A stretch of DNA of 34,727 nt, from assembly GCF_000735365.1 (NCBI RefSeq), contig NZ_JMPL01000039.1:1-34727 (forward strand). The letters run 5' to 3'. The notes below the pieces were generated by a model. That model made no database searches. It was not told the origin of the DNA and worked only from the letters and a program-made list of their open reading frames with translations. Position numbers and translations under genes: made by a program. Positions within the stretch are counted from its first letter, which is position 1. Every line of letters starts with the position of its first letter. Below are positions 18,396 to 30,319 of the stretch, piece by piece. This DNA comes from Kluyvera ascorbata ATCC 33433 (GTDB lineage: Bacteria > Pseudomonadota > Gammaproteobacteria > Enterobacterales > Enterobacteriaceae).

Positions 18396-20050
18396 TACCA
18401 GCTCCGGAATTTCGCAGGTGGGTTGTAAAGACCGCCGGACCATTCCACCAGGTCAGCGACGCTACCGGCCGCCAGCAGCGAACGGGTGGCATCGGTACGA
18501 CGAATGCCCATATCTTCCGGATAGACAACCTTGCCGCTCTGACGCAGCTCGGCTACGCGTTTCGCGTCAACGCCCAGACCGATATCGGTGATACCCGCGA
18601 CCGCAGCCACCATCGCACGGCGTTCTTCAAGATCTTTGGCGCGGTAGAGGTAAGCAATACCTTCTTCGGTCAGCACGTGGGTCACGTCGTCGCCGTAGAT
18701 CATCACCGGTGCCAGCGGCATGCCGGAGGCTTTCGCCACATCAACCGCGTCCAGTTTTTCAACGAAGGTTGGCTTCACGCCCGCCTGGAAGGTTTCGACC
18801 ATCTGCACCACCAGTTTTTTACCGCGCTGCATTGGGTCCGGTTCGGTGATCATGTTCAGCCAGGCAGGCGTTGCATGACGACGACCGTGTGGGTCATGAC
18901 CCATGTTTGGCGCGCCACCGAAGCCAGAAAGACGACCGCGGGTCACGGTAGAGGAGTTGGCGTAGCCATCAACCTGTAAGGTAGAACCGATGAACATATC
19001 CACCGCGTACTGACCTGCCAGCTGGCAGAAGGCGCGGTTAGAACGCATCGAGCCGTCGGAACCGGTAAAGAAGATGTCAGGACGGGCGCGGATGTACTCT
19101 TCCATCCCCAGCTCGCCGCCGAAGCAGTGCACGCTTTCAACCCAGCCGCTCTCAATCGCCGGAATCAGCGTTGGATGCGGGTTCAGCGTCCAGTGTTTAC
19201 AGATTTTGCCTTTCAGGCCGAGCTGTTCGCCGTAAGTTGGCAGCAGCAGTTCGATAGCCGCGGTGTTAAAGCCGATACCGTGGTTCAGTGACTGGACCTG
19301 GTGTTCCGCGTAGATGCCTTTAATCGCCATCATCGCCATCAGGATGTGTTCCTGTTTGATGAGACGCGGGTCACGGGTGAACAGCGGTTCGATAAAGAAC
19401 GGTTTGTCGGCCACAACCACGAAATCAACCCAGGAACCAGGGATATCCACGCGCGGCAGGTCGCATTCATCGTCCACCAGCTCGTTCACCTGTGCGATGA
19501 CGATACCGTCGTGGAACGCGGCGGCTTCAACCAGCGCTGGGGTATCTTCGGTGCTCGCCCCGGTGTAGAGGTTACCTTTGCGGTCGGCTTTGAAGCCGGC
19601 AATCAGCGCCACGTTCGGCGACAGGTCAACGTACAGACGGGAATAGAGTTCGATGTAGGTGTGGATGGCGCCGATTTCCAACTGACCATCTTCCAGCAGC
19701 TGCGAAATACGCAGGCTCTGAGTACCGGAGAAGGAGAAGTCCAGCTTGCGGGCGATCCCTTTTTCGAAGATGTCCAGATGCTCGCTGCGGCCGACGCTCG
19801 GCATGATCATGTGCAGGTCGTGCACAATCTGCGGGTTAACCTCGGCCAGCATGCGGGATAAGAAATCTGCCTGCTTTTGGTTATTCCCTTCTAATACCAC
19901 GCGGTCACCCGGCGCGATCAGTTTTTCCAGCATTGCGGTCAGGTCTGCGGTTGGCAGAACCTTGCCCTGCACCGGGACGGAAGCCAGACGCCGCTGTTTT
20001 TCGGTGCGGCGTGTGTTCCAGACGCGTGCTGGTGTTTGCCCAGATAACAT
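18395..20050 (-). CDS. mdcA: Malonate decarboxylase alpha subunit (acetyl-S-ACP:malonate ACP transferase)
   Basis: MdcA exchanges the acetyl group on MdcC for incoming malonate, releasing acetate, and belongs to the CoA-transferase superfamily. At 551 residues it has the usual family length and begins MLSGQTPARVWNTRRTEKQR. The SLNHGIGFNTAAIELLLPTY and NPHPTLIPAIESGWVES stretches are characteristic. The ATG at 20050 has a strong AGGAGGT ribosome binding site. It is the first gene of an operon of eight genes that mostly overlap or nearly touch, and its upstream region holds a candidate MdcR box and a candidate CRP site. Confidence 0.96.
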   Translation of the reverse strand: MLSGQTPARVWNTRRTEKQRRLASVPVQGKVLPTADLTAMLEKLIAPGDRVVLEGNNQKQADFLSRMLAEVNPQIVHDLHMIMPSVGRSEHLDIFEKGIARKLDFSFSGTQSLRISQLLEDGQLEIGAIHTYIELYSRLYVDLSPNVALIAGFKADRKGNLYTGASTEDTPALVEAAAFHDGIVIAQVNELVDDECDLPRVDIPGSWVDFVVVADKPFFIEPLFTRDPRLIKQEHILMAMMAIKGIYAEHQVQSLNHGIGFNTAAIELLLPTYGEQLGLKGKICKHWTLNPHPTLIPAIESGWVESVHCFGGELGMEEYIRARPDIFFTGSDGSMRSNRAFCQLAGQYAVDMFIGSTLQVDGYANSSTVTRGRLSGFGGAPNMGHDPHGRRHATPAWLNMITEPDPMQRGKKLVVQMVETFQAGVKPTFVEKLDAVDVAKASGMPLAPVMIYGDDVTHVLTEEGIAYLYRAKDLEERRAMVAAVAGITDIGLGVDAKRVAELRQSGKVVYPEDMGIRRTDATRSLLAAGSVADLVEWSGGLYNPPAKFRSW

Positions 20051-20100
20051 TATTAACCTCCTGATTCAGCTAATCATTTTGATTGCTTAACACTGAAAAG

Positions 20101-20129
20101 AGTGTGCACCCTGGTGAGAAAGTCATCAA
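20101..20129 (-). promoter_or_regulatory. Candidate weak promoter of the mdc operon
   Basis: On the minus strand TTGATG (20124-20129) is followed after 17 bases by CACACT (20101-20106). The match is poor, as expected for an activator-dependent promoter. A start near 20094 would place the proposed MdcR dyad at about -63 and leave a leader of about 44 bases. This is a positional argument only. Confidence 0.35.
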
Positions 20130-20145
20130 TTAAGCGTAGGAGAGA

Positions 20146-20168
20146 ATCATTAGCCTGAGAGTAATAAT
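20146..20168. promoter_or_regulatory. Candidate MdcR (LysR-type) binding site
   Basis: ATCATTA (20146-20152) and TAATAAT (20162-20168) form a dyad with one mismatch around nine bases. It includes the T-N11-A core (T20151, A20163) typical of LysR regulators. It lies upstream of mdcA in the only sizeable non-coding gap near the operon start. Confidence 0.5.
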
Positions 20169-20181
20169 TGAAGTAACAAAT

Positions 20182-20197
20182 TGTGATTAGGATCAGA
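20182..20197. promoter_or_regulatory. Candidate CRP site upstream of mdcA and yheT
   Basis: TGTGA (20182-20186), six bases, TCAGA (20193-20197) matches the CRP consensus TGTGA-N6-TCACA in 9 of 10 core positions, and AAAT precedes it as in the longer consensus. A 13-base odd palindrome AGGATCAGATCCT (20189-20201) overlaps it. Its centre is about 32 bases, three helical turns, from the centre of the proposed MdcR dyad. Confidence 0.5.
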
Positions 20198-20237
20198 TCC
20201 TGATGGGAGAAAAACGACTACCGATGCCTCATTTTCA

Positions 20238-20266
20238 TAAACACGATGGCAAAGTGACGGTATAGT
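20238..20266 (+). promoter_or_regulatory. Candidate promoter of yheT
   Basis: TAAACA (20238-20243) and TATAGT (20261-20266) are spaced by 17 bases and lie 33 bases before the yheT ATG. The -10 box is good and the -35 box fair. A promoter is needed here because the mdc block separates yheT from yheS. Confidence 0.45.
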
Positions 20267-20298
20267 AGGCGCAGATTCCAGGTAAACATCGCCGAGTT

Positions 20299-21321
20299 AT
20301 GACTGAAACAACCCACCACGATCTCAGTATCGACACCTCAAGCAGCGCGGACTTCGTGCCCATGCGCGGCATAAGCAATCGTCATCTTCAGACGATGCTG
20401 CCACGCCTGCTTCGTCGCAAGCTGCAATTCACCCCACACTGGCAACGCCTTGAGCTGCCGGACGGCGACTTCGTCGATTTAGCATGGAGTGAAGACCCGG
20501 CCGGTGCGCTGCATAAGCCTCGTCTGGTGGTGTTTCATGGTCTGGAGGGCAGCTTACACAGCCCGTACGCGCATGGCCTGATTAACGCGGCGAAAGCGCA
20601 AGGCTGGCTGGGCGTGGTCATGCATTTTCGCGGCTGCAGCGGCGAGCCAAACCGCCTGAACCGTATTTATCACTCCGGTGAAACGGAAGACGGCACCTGG
20701 TTCCTGAACTGGCTACAGCGTGAATACGGTAAAGCGCCAACGGCGGCGGTCGGCTACTCGCTGGGCGGCAACATGCTGGCCTGCCTGCTGGCCAAAGAAG
20801 GTAACGACGTGCCGATCGATGCGGCGGTGATTGTCTCCGCGCCGTTTATGCTGGAAGCCTGCAGCTACCACATGGATAAAGGCTTCTCGCGGGTCTATCA
20901 GCGCTATCTGCTGAACCTGCTGAAAGGCAACGCCGCCCGCAAGCTCAAAGCCTATCCTGGCTCGCTGCCGGTGGATCTGCGTCAGTTGAAAAGCATGCGC
21001 CGCATCCGCGAGTTTGACGATTCGATCACCTCGAAGATCCACGGCTTTGCCGACGCGATTGATTACTACCGTCAATGTAGTGCGATGCCTATCTTAAGCA
21101 AAATCACCAAACCGACGCTGATCATTCACTCGAAAGACGATCCGTTTATGGACCACCACTCCATTCCAGCCCAGGAAGAGCTGCCGGACAACGTCGTCTA
21201 TCAACTTACCGAGTACGGCGGGCACGTCGGGTTTATCGGCGGCACGCTGCGCCACCCAGAAATGTGGCTGGAAAAACGCATCCCCGCCTGGCTGATGCCG
21301 TGGCTAGGGACTAAAGCATGA
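20299..21321 (+). CDS. yheT: Alpha/beta hydrolase YheT
   Basis: A 340-residue AB-hydrolase 4 type protein (UPF0017 / YheT family). The oxyanion stretch [17 protein letters not shown], the nucleophile elbow GYSLGGN (Ser near residue 155) and a late HVGFIGG with the likely catalytic histidine are visible. D in [15 protein letters not shown] fits the third triad member. The substrate is not known. It overlaps yheU by four bases (ATGA). The ribosome binding site is weak. Confidence 0.94.
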   Translation: MTETTHHDLSIDTSSSADFVPMRGISNRHLQTMLPRLLRRKLQFTPHWQRLELPDGDFVDLAWSEDPAGALHKPRLVVFHGLEGSLHSPYAHGLINAAKAQGWLGVVMHFRGCSGEPNRLNRIYHSGETEDGTWFLNWLQREYGKAPTAAVGYSLGGNMLACLLAKEGNDVPIDAAVIVSAPFMLEACSYHMDKGFSRVYQRYLLNLLKGNAARKLKAYPGSLPVDLRQLKSMRRIREFDDSITSKIHGFADAIDYYRQCSAMPILSKITKPTLIIHSKDDPFMDHHSIPAQEELPDNVVYQLTEYGGHVGFIGGTLRHPEMWLEKRIPAWLMPWLGTKA

Positions 21322-21536
21322 TCATTCCCTGGCAGGATATCGACCCGGAGACGCTGGATAATCTGATTGAAAGCTTTGTCTTGCGCGAAGGCACTGATTA
21401 TGGTGAATATGAACGTTCACTTGCGCAAAAGGTCGCCGACGTCAAACACCAGCTACAAACGGGCGAAGCGGTGCTGGTGTGGTCTGAACTTCACGAGACC
21501 GTCAACATCATGCCCCGTAACCAATTTCGCGGTTAA
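21318..21536 (+). CDS. yheU: YheU family protein
   Basis: A 72-residue UPF0270 protein of unknown function, starting [20 protein letters not shown] and ending PRNQFRG, the same length as the E. coli protein. Its ATG overlaps the yheT stop, suggesting coupled translation with the hydrolase. Confidence 0.93.
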   Translation: MIIPWQDIDPETLDNLIESFVLREGTDYGEYERSLAQKVADVKHQLQTGEAVLVWSELHETVNIMPRNQFRG

Positions 21537-21601
21537 CTATACTCTAACGACAGGAAGCGTTTACCCCGCTTCCGTTGTCGTCTGTTCAGGGAGTTATTCG
21601 C

Positions 21602-22465
21602 ATGTCTGCCAAACATCCGGTCATTGCCGTTACCGGCTCCAGCGGAGCAGGAACCACCACCACCAGCCTCGCGTTTCGTAAAATCTTTGCTCAGCTCAAC
21701 CTGCGCGCGGCGGAAGTCGAAGGCGACAGCTTTCACCGCTACACCCGTCCGGAAATGGATATGGCTATCCGCAAGGCCCGTGACCTTGGCCGCCACATCA
21801 GCTATTTCGGCCCGGATGCCAACGACTTTGGCCTGCTGGAACAAACCTTTCGCGACTACGGTCTGAACGGACAGGGGAAATCGCGCAAATACCTGCATAC
21901 CTATGATGAAGCGGTTCCCTGGAACCAGGTACCCGGCACGTTTACGCCGTGGCAGCCGTTACCGGAACCGACCGATGTGCTGTTCTATGAAGGACTGCAC
22001 GGCGGCGTGGTGACACCGCAGCACGATGTCGCGCGGCATGTTGATCTGCTGGTTGGCGTGGTGCCGATTGTTAACCTGGAGTGGATCCAGAAGATGATCC
22101 GTGACACCAGTGAGCGCGGTCACTCCCGCGAGGCGGTGATGGATTCCGTAGTGCGCTCAATGGAAGACTATATCAACTTCATCACCCCACAGTTCTCCCG
22201 CACCCATATCAACTTCCAGCGTGTACCAACGGTCGATACCTCTAACCCGTTTGCAGCCAAAAGCATTCCGTCGCTGGACGAGAGTTTTGTGGTGATTCAC
22301 TTCCGTAATCTCGAGCACATCGACTACCCGTGGTTACTGGCCATGTTGCAGGGTTCATTTATCTCGCATATGAATACGCTGGTCGTTCCCGGCGGGAAGA
22401 TGGTGCTGGCGATGGAATTAATCATGACGCCGCTGGTGCAGCGGCTGATGGAAGGTCGGAACTAG
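21602..22465 (+). CDS. prkB: Phosphoribulokinase-like protein PrkB
   Basis: A 287-residue P-loop kinase of the phosphoribulokinase/uridine kinase family, with Walker A GSSGAGTTTT near residue 12 and EGDSFHRYTRPEMD shortly after. Enteric bacteria lack a Calvin cycle, so ribulose 5-phosphate is not assured as substrate and the role remains open. The ATG at 21602 gives the E. coli N terminus MSAKHPVIAV; an in-frame start at 21575 lacks support. It is the last gene of yheT-yheU-prkB and converges on yhfA across a REP element. Confidence 0.94.
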   Translation: MSAKHPVIAVTGSSGAGTTTTSLAFRKIFAQLNLRAAEVEGDSFHRYTRPEMDMAIRKARDLGRHISYFGPDANDFGLLEQTFRDYGLNGQGKSRKYLHTYDEAVPWNQVPGTFTPWQPLPEPTDVLFYEGLHGGVVTPQHDVARHVDLLVGVVPIVNLEWIQKMIRDTSERGHSREAVMDSVVRSMEDYINFITPQFSRTHINFQRVPTVDTSNPFAAKSIPSLDESFVVIHFRNLEHIDYPWLLAMLQGSFISHMNTLVVPGGKMVLAMELIMTPLVQRLMEGRN

Positions 22466-22477
22466 CATCAAGACCAG

Positions 22478-22548
22478 GTAGCCCGGACGAGGTGCGCAAG
22501 CACCGACGCCGGGAATGTCCCCGGCGTCACTGCGTTCGGCCGGGCTAC
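22478..22548. repeat. REP-like element with three-way-junction folding potential
   Basis: Outer arms GTAGCCCGG (22478-22486) and CCGGGCTAC (22540-22548) enclose two perfect hairpins: GGTGC-GCAA-GCACC (22491-22504) and GACGCCGGG / CCCGGCGTC (22505-22513 and 22520-22528). It lies between the converging prkB and yhfA. The form resembles REP elements of Enterobacter-like genomes and differs from the BIME at 12.9 kb. Confidence 0.8.
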
Positions 22549-22561
22549 GTCTAGCATGCAA

Positions 22562-22966
22562 TCAGCCTTCAATCACTTCGTAAGAGTGAGTGATATTGAC
22601 CGCTTTTTCGAGCATCAGCGCAACTGAGCAGTATTTCTCAGCAGACAGATCGACCGCACGCGATACCGCCGCATCCTTCAGCGCTTTACCGGTGACGATA
22701 AAGTGCAGGTTGATGTGCGTAAACAGACGCGGGGCTTCCTCACGGCGCTCAGAAGTGAGCTTCACTTCGCAGTCGGTCACGTCATTGCGACCTTTTTGCA
22801 GGATAGAGACGACGTCAATCGCACTGCAACCACCGGCGGCCATCAGCACGACTTCCATCGGGCTCGGCGCTTTATCGCCGGAGTTACCGTCCATCAAAAT
22901 TTGGTGGCCAGAAGCAGACTCACCGAGGAAGGTTAACCCTTCAACCCATTTCACACGTGCTTGCAT
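22562..22966 (-). CDS. yhfA: OsmC-like protein YhfA
   Basis: A 134-residue OsmC/Ohr superfamily protein. The two conserved cysteines, Cys47 in MAAGGCSAIDVVS and Cys113 in AEKYCSVALML, are in the positions used for peroxide reduction in the family, though YhfA itself has no settled substrate. The ATG at 22966 has GGAG about ten bases upstream. It is divergent from crp, and the 304-base gap between them contains the crp control region. Confidence 0.94.
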   Translation of the reverse strand: MQARVKWVEGLTFLGESASGHQILMDGNSGDKAPSPMEVVLMAAGGCSAIDVVSILQKGRNDVTDCEVKLTSERREEAPRLFTHINLHFIVTGKALKDAAVSRAVDLSAEKYCSVALMLEKAVNITHSYEVIEG

Positions 22967-23066
22967 AATATTTAACTCCCAGGTTGCAATTTTCTTCTCA
23001 GATTACGCGCACATAACAATTCTCGCAATGGAAGGCGATCGCCGTCATGCTGAAGCGAGACACCAG

Positions 23067-23095
23067 GAGACACACGGCTAAAGCTATGCTAAAAC
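23067..23095 (+). promoter_or_regulatory. crp promoter
   Basis: GAGACA (23067-23072), 17 bases, TAAAAC (23090-23095) lie within a stretch closely matching the E. coli crp control region around GCTATGCTAAAACAGTC. The expected start near 23102 leaves a leader of about 168 bases, as known for E. coli crp. The rest of the 22967-23270 gap holds this leader and the yhfA upstream region. Confidence 0.6.
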
Positions 23096-23135
23096 AGTCG
23101 GGATGCTACGGTAATACATAAACGTACTGCATGTA

Positions 23136-23151
23136 TGCAGAGGACATCACA
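23136..23151. promoter_or_regulatory. CRP autoregulatory site in the crp leader
   Basis: TGCAG-AGGACA-TCACA resembles the E. coli CRP site downstream of the crp start, where CRP controls its own synthesis. The right half matches the consensus and the left half is weak, as in E. coli. Confidence 0.6.
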
Positions 23152-23181
23152 TTACAGGCTGCGACCCTATTCGACAGCCGA

Positions 23182-23227
23182 CTTCCCAGGTAACGGGAAG
23201 GATACTATTGCAACCAGTGGCTGCAAT
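23182..23227 (+). other. Tandem hairpins in the crp leader RNA
   Basis: CTTCCC / GGGAAG (23182-23187 and 23195-23200) forms one hairpin. ATTGCA / TGCAAT (23207-23212 and 23222-23227), extended by CC/GG past one mismatch, forms a second. They sit 40-90 bases before the start codon and may shape crp translation; this is inferred. Confidence 0.45.
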
Positions 23228-23270
23228 GTTTTTGCCGCTGGGAAGAGCTTATAACAGAGGATAACCGCGC

Positions 23271-23903
23271 ATGGTGCTTGGCAAACCGCAAACAGACCCT
23301 ACTCTCGAATGGTTCTTGTCTCATTGCCATATTCATAAGTACCCATCGAAGAGCACGCTGATTCACCAGGGTGAAAAAGCAGAGACGCTGTATTACATCG
23401 TAAAAGGCTCAGTGGCTGTACTCATCAAGGATGAAGAAGGCAAAGAGATGATCCTCTCTTACCTTAACCAGGGCGACTTTATCGGTGAGCTGGGCCTGTT
23501 CGAAGAAGGCCAGGAACGCAGCGCATGGGTACGAGCAAAAACCGCTTGTGAAGTTGCTGAAATCTCTTATAAAAAATTCCGTCAGCTGATCCAGGTTAAC
23601 CCGGACATTCTGATGCGTCTCTCTTCTCAGATGGCGCGTCGTCTGCAGGTCACCTCTGAAAAAGTTGGTAACCTGGCGTTCCTGGACGTAACCGGTCGTA
23701 TCGCTCAGACCCTGCTGAACCTGGCTAAACAGCCGGACGCTATGACCCACCCGGACGGTATGCAGATCAAAATCACCCGTCAGGAAATTGGTCAGATCGT
23801 TGGCTGCTCCCGTGAAACCGTGGGCCGTATTCTGAAAATGCTGGAAGATCAGAACCTGATCTCCGCGCACGGCAAAACCATTGTCGTCTACGGAACCCGC
23901 TAA
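23271..23903 (+). CDS. crp: cAMP receptor protein CRP
   Basis: The global regulator of carbon metabolism, active as a cAMP-bound dimer. The 210-residue protein appears identical to E. coli CRP. It has a cyclic nucleotide-binding domain (about residues 10-120, with [14 protein letters not shown]), the long dimer helix, and the helix-turn-helix [20 protein letters not shown] near residues 170-190. The start follows AACAGAGGATAACCGCGC. Candidate targets in this window are crp itself, ppiA and possibly mdcA. Confidence 0.99.
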   Translation: MVLGKPQTDPTLEWFLSHCHIHKYPSKSTLIHQGEKAETLYYIVKGSVAVLIKDEEGKEMILSYLNQGDFIGELGLFEEGQERSAWVRAKTACEVAEISYKKFRQLIQVNPDILMRLSSQMARRLQVTSEKVGNLAFLDVTGRIAQTLLNLAKQPDAMTHPDGMQIKITRQEIGQIVGCSRETVGRILKMLEDQNLISAHGKTIVVYGTR

Positions 23904-23911
23904 TCCAGCCC

Positions 23912-23946
23912 AAAATGGCGTATTGTAAAAGCAATACGCCATTTTT
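23912..23946. terminator. Rho-independent terminator of crp
   Basis: A 14-bp perfect stem, AAAATGGCGTATTG (23912-23925) with CAATACGCCATTTT (23932-23945), has a loop TAAAAG and ends in a T-run. It starts nine bases after the crp stop and 13 bases before yhfK, so yhfK needs its own promoter or depends on read-through. Confidence 0.92.
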
Positions 23947-23958
23947 GTTTTTCCCCCT

Positions 23959-27295
<3,337 letters not shown>

Positions 27296-27296
27296 A

Positions 27297-27325
27297 AATA
27301 TGCATAAAAAATCACGTCATGGCAA
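27297..27325 (-). promoter_or_regulatory. argD promoter
   Basis: On the minus strand TTGCCA (27320-27325) and CATATT (27297-27302) are spaced by exactly 17 bases. The -35 box sits just past the pabA stop codon, and the ARG box follows the -10 box by one base. Confidence 0.65.
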
Positions 27326-27328
27326 CTA

Positions 27329-27892
27329 CTATCGCGTGAGGAAGTTTGCCAGTAGCGCGTGGCCCTGCTCGCTGAGAATGCTTTCCGGGTGGAACTGTAC
27401 GCCTTCCAAATCCCATTCGCGGTGGCGGATACCCATAATTTCACCCGTTTCACTGCGGGCCGTCACCTCAAAGCAGTCGGGCAACGTTGCGGGATCGATC
27501 AGCAGCGAATGGTAGCGCGTCACGGTGAGCGGGTTATTCAGGCCGCGGAATACGCCCTGTTGATGATGGGTAATCGGAGAGGTTTTGCCGTGCATCACTT
27601 TTTCGGCACGAACAATACGCGCGCCGAATGCCTGAGCAATGGCCTGATGGCCTAAGCAGACACCAAGCAGCGGCGTTTGACCGGCATAGCGACGGATAAC
27701 ATCAAGAGAAATACCGGCTTCATCCGGCGTGCAGGGACCTGGGGAAATGACGATTTTTTCTGGGGAGAGTGCGTCGATGTCATCAAGGGTGATGTCATCA
27801 TTACGTTTGACCGTCACGCTGGCACCCAGCTCGCAGAAATACTGGTAGAGGTTCCAGGTAAAGGAATCGTAGTTATCAATCAGCAGGATCAT
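27329..27892 (-). CDS. pabA: Aminodeoxychorismate synthase component II
   Basis: The glutamine amidotransferase subunit that supplies ammonia to PabB for 4-amino-4-deoxychorismate (folate pathway). The 187-residue class I amidotransferase has the nucleophile Cys79 in [15 protein letters not shown] and the His/Glu pair in [16 protein letters not shown]. The ATG at 27892 has a GGAG ribosome binding site and gives the E. coli N terminus [19 protein letters not shown]. It lies directly after ppiA without the fic and yhfG genes found here in E. coli K-12. Confidence 0.96.
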   Translation of the reverse strand: MILLIDNYDSFTWNLYQYFCELGASVTVKRNDDITLDDIDALSPEKIVISPGPCTPDEAGISLDVIRRYAGQTPLLGVCLGHQAIAQAFGARIVRAEKVMHGKTSPITHHQQGVFRGLNNPLTVTRYHSLLIDPATLPDCFEVTARSETGEIMGIRHREWDLEGVQFHPESILSEQGHALLANFLTR

Positions 27893-27938
27893 GGCGGCTC
27901 CGGTCATTCAATTTGCCGCCATTCTACCAACTTTAGTG

Positions 27939-27973
27939 ACGGGGCGGCAGCCTCATGCCAGATGCCACCCCGT
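27939..27973 (-). terminator. Hairpin after ppiA, possible terminator
   Basis: ACGGGG-C-GGCA (27939-27949) pairs with TGCC-A-CCCCGT (27963-27973), an 11-position stem with one mismatch, starting five bases after the ppiA stop. It lacks a T-run on the minus strand, so termination may be partial and pabA may be partly read from ppiA. Confidence 0.5.
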
Positions 27974-27978
27974 ACTGA

Positions 27979-28596
<618 letters not shown>

Positions 28597-28691
28597 CTAA
28601 AGAGGGATAGCCCCTCAGGCCAGTGCTTTACTTAAGTTTACGTGACTGAAACGGTTAATAATGATCAGGGTAAGAATGTATAAATTTAATT

Positions 28692-28709
28692 ATGTGATCA
28701 TGATCACAT
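28692..28709. promoter_or_regulatory. Perfect CRP site between ppiA and tsgA
   Basis: An 18-base perfect palindrome contains TGTGA-TCATGA-TCACA, matching the CRP core consensus in full. It lies in the 278-base gap between the divergent ppiA and tsgA. The rest of that gap is AT-rich and should contain both promoters, but I could not fix their boxes with confidence. Confidence 0.85.
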
Positions 28710-28829
28710 TGAAAAATGTAATAAAGAAAGTTTTGCGTAATAAAACTATGAATGCATCACGTCAATGACTAAAATCTGCTCGCTCAGCGCAGAGTCAACG
28801 CGCTTTACACAACTATTCACAGGCCAGTC

Positions 28830-30011
28830 ATGACTAACAGCAATCGTACCAAGCTCACATGGATCAGCTTCTTCTCCTACGCCCTTACCGGTGCGTTGGT
28901 AATCGTCACCGGGATGGTGATGGGAAATATCGCCGATTACTTTAATCTGCCCGTTTCCAGCATGAGTAACACTTTTACCTTCCTGAACGCAGGGATCCTG
29001 ATCTCTATTTTCCTCAATGCCTGGCTGATGGAAATTGTGCCGCTGAAAACCCAGCTGCGCTTCGGCTTTATTTTGATGGTGCTGGCGGTGATCGGGCTGA
29101 TGACCAGCCATAGCCTGGCGCTGTTCTCTGCGGCGATGTTCGTGCTTGGCCTGGTTAGCGGGATCACCATGTCCATTGGTACCTTCCTGATCACCCATAT
29201 GTATGAAGGCCGTCAGCGCGGCGCGCGTCTGCTGTTCACCGACTCCTTCTTCAGCATGGCCGGGATGATCTTCCCAATGCTCGCGGCCTGGCTGCTGGCG
29301 CGTACTATTGAGTGGTACTGGGTTTATGCCTGCATCGGCCTCATCTATGTTGCTATCTTCGTGCTGACCCTGGGCTGTGAATTCCCGGTTCTGGGTAAAA
29401 AAGCGCAAACCAGCGACCAGCCGGTAGTGAAAGAGAAATGGGGCATCGGCGTGTTGTTCCTGTCCATCGCGGCATTGTGCTACATCCTGGGCCAGCTGGG
29501 CTTCATCTCCTGGGTACCGGAATACGCCAAAGGCCTGGGCATGAGCCTGAACGACGCAGGCCAGTTGGTCAGCGATTTCTGGATGTCTTATATGTTCGGT
29601 ATGTGGGCCTTCAGCTTCATCCTGCGCTTCTTCGATCTGCAACGTATTCTGACCGTTCTGGCCGGTATTGCGACCGTGATGATGTACCTGTTCAACCACG
29701 GCGAGCCACAGCATCTGGCCTGGTTCATCCTGACTCTGGGCTTCTTCTCCAGCGCTATCTATACCTCCATCATTACGCTGGGTTCATTGCAGACCAAAAT
29801 TGCCTCACCAAAACTGGTTAACTTTGTTCTGACCTGCGGCACCATCGGCACCATGCTGACCTTCGTGGTCACCGGGCCTATCGTTGCCCACAGCGGCCCT
29901 CTGGCGGCGCTGACCACTGCAAATGGTCTGTACGCTGTGGTGTTCGTGATGTGTCTTGTTCTGGGCTTTGTGAGCCGCCATCGCCAGCATGCGGCGAGCG
30001 CTTCCCACTAA
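28830..30011 (+). CDS. tsgA: MFS transporter TsgA
   Basis: A 393-residue inner-membrane major facilitator protein with about twelve hydrophobic segments, starting [20 protein letters not shown], the same length as E. coli TsgA. The conserved [21 protein letters not shown] lies between segments four and five. The transported substrate is not settled; the gene was named in Salmonella for a link to tellurite and selenite growth. A strong inverted repeat follows the stop codon. Confidence 0.94.
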   Translation: MTNSNRTKLTWISFFSYALTGALVIVTGMVMGNIADYFNLPVSSMSNTFTFLNAGILISIFLNAWLMEIVPLKTQLRFGFILMVLAVIGLMTSHSLALFSAAMFVLGLVSGITMSIGTFLITHMYEGRQRGARLLFTDSFFSMAGMIFPMLAAWLLARTIEWYWVYACIGLIYVAIFVLTLGCEFPVLGKKAQTSDQPVVKEKWGIGVLFLSIAALCYILGQLGFISWVPEYAKGLGMSLNDAGQLVSDFWMSYMFGMWAFSFILRFFDLQRILTVLAGIATVMMYLFNHGEPQHLAWFILTLGFFSSAIYTSIITLGSLQTKIASPKLVNFVLTCGTIGTMLTFVVTGPIVAHSGPLAALTTANGLYAVVFVMCLVLGFVSRHRQHAASASH

Positions 30012-30032
30012 TAGTCAGTCCGGCAAGAAATT

Positions 30033-30075
30033 CCGTTCACTTTACGTTCTGTTGAACATGACGTGAAGTGAACGG
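30033..30075. repeat. Long inverted repeat after tsgA
   Basis: CCGTTCACTTTACGT (30033-30047) and ACGTGAAGTGAACGG (30061-30075) pair over 15 positions with one T-G wobble around a 13-base loop. It starts 21 bases after the tsgA stop. No T-run follows, so it is not a standard intrinsic terminator, but it is the only candidate 3'-end signal. Beyond it, 30076-30218 shows no gene or clear element. Confidence 0.65.
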
Positions 30076-30218
30076 ACCCCTCTCAGCGTTCACCAACATT
30101 ACGCATCCTCACGCTCCTCTCTCCCCGCCGATTTTTCACTCTTTTCGCTCAAAAAACGAACAGCGCATAAAGTTGAGTATTTTCCGCAACTTACAAAACT
30201 ACTTAAAAATCATAACTC

Positions 30219-30234
30219 TACTCATTAAGGGGTA
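30219..30234. promoter_or_regulatory. NarL/NarP 7-2-7 site of nirB
   Basis: TACTCAT-TA-AGGGGTA fits the 7-2-7 heptamer arrangement. Taking the start at about 30296 by analogy with E. coli, the site centre falls at -69.5, the known activating position for NarL and NarP at nirB. Confidence 0.8.
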
Positions 30235-30247
30235 GGTAAAGGCTAAA

Positions 30248-30261
30248 TTGATTTGTATCAA
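30248..30261. promoter_or_regulatory. FNR site of nirB
   Basis: TTGAT-TTGT-ATCAA is a perfect FNR consensus. Its centre falls at -41.5 from the expected start, the standard class II activating position. This makes nirBD an anaerobically induced operon. Confidence 0.9.
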
Positions 30262-30282
30262 TAATCCCAATAGCTGAATCGT

Positions 30283-30288
30283 TAAGGT
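30283..30288 (+). promoter_or_regulatory. -10 box of the nirB promoter
   Basis: TAAGGT lies within GAATCGTTAAGGTAGGC, which is conserved with the E. coli nirB promoter. It is placed to start transcription near 30296, consistent with the FNR and NarL/NarP spacing. There is no good -35 box, as expected for an FNR-dependent promoter. Confidence 0.75.
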
Positions 30289-30319
30289 AGGCAGTATTAG
30301 AATAGAAATCGAGGCAAAA

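Noticed and set aside
28746-29714. A 322-codon open frame opposite tsgA
   Set aside because: Antisense to a well-conserved transporter. The translation is rich in H, Q and E, as expected for the reverse of membrane-segment codons, with no family match.
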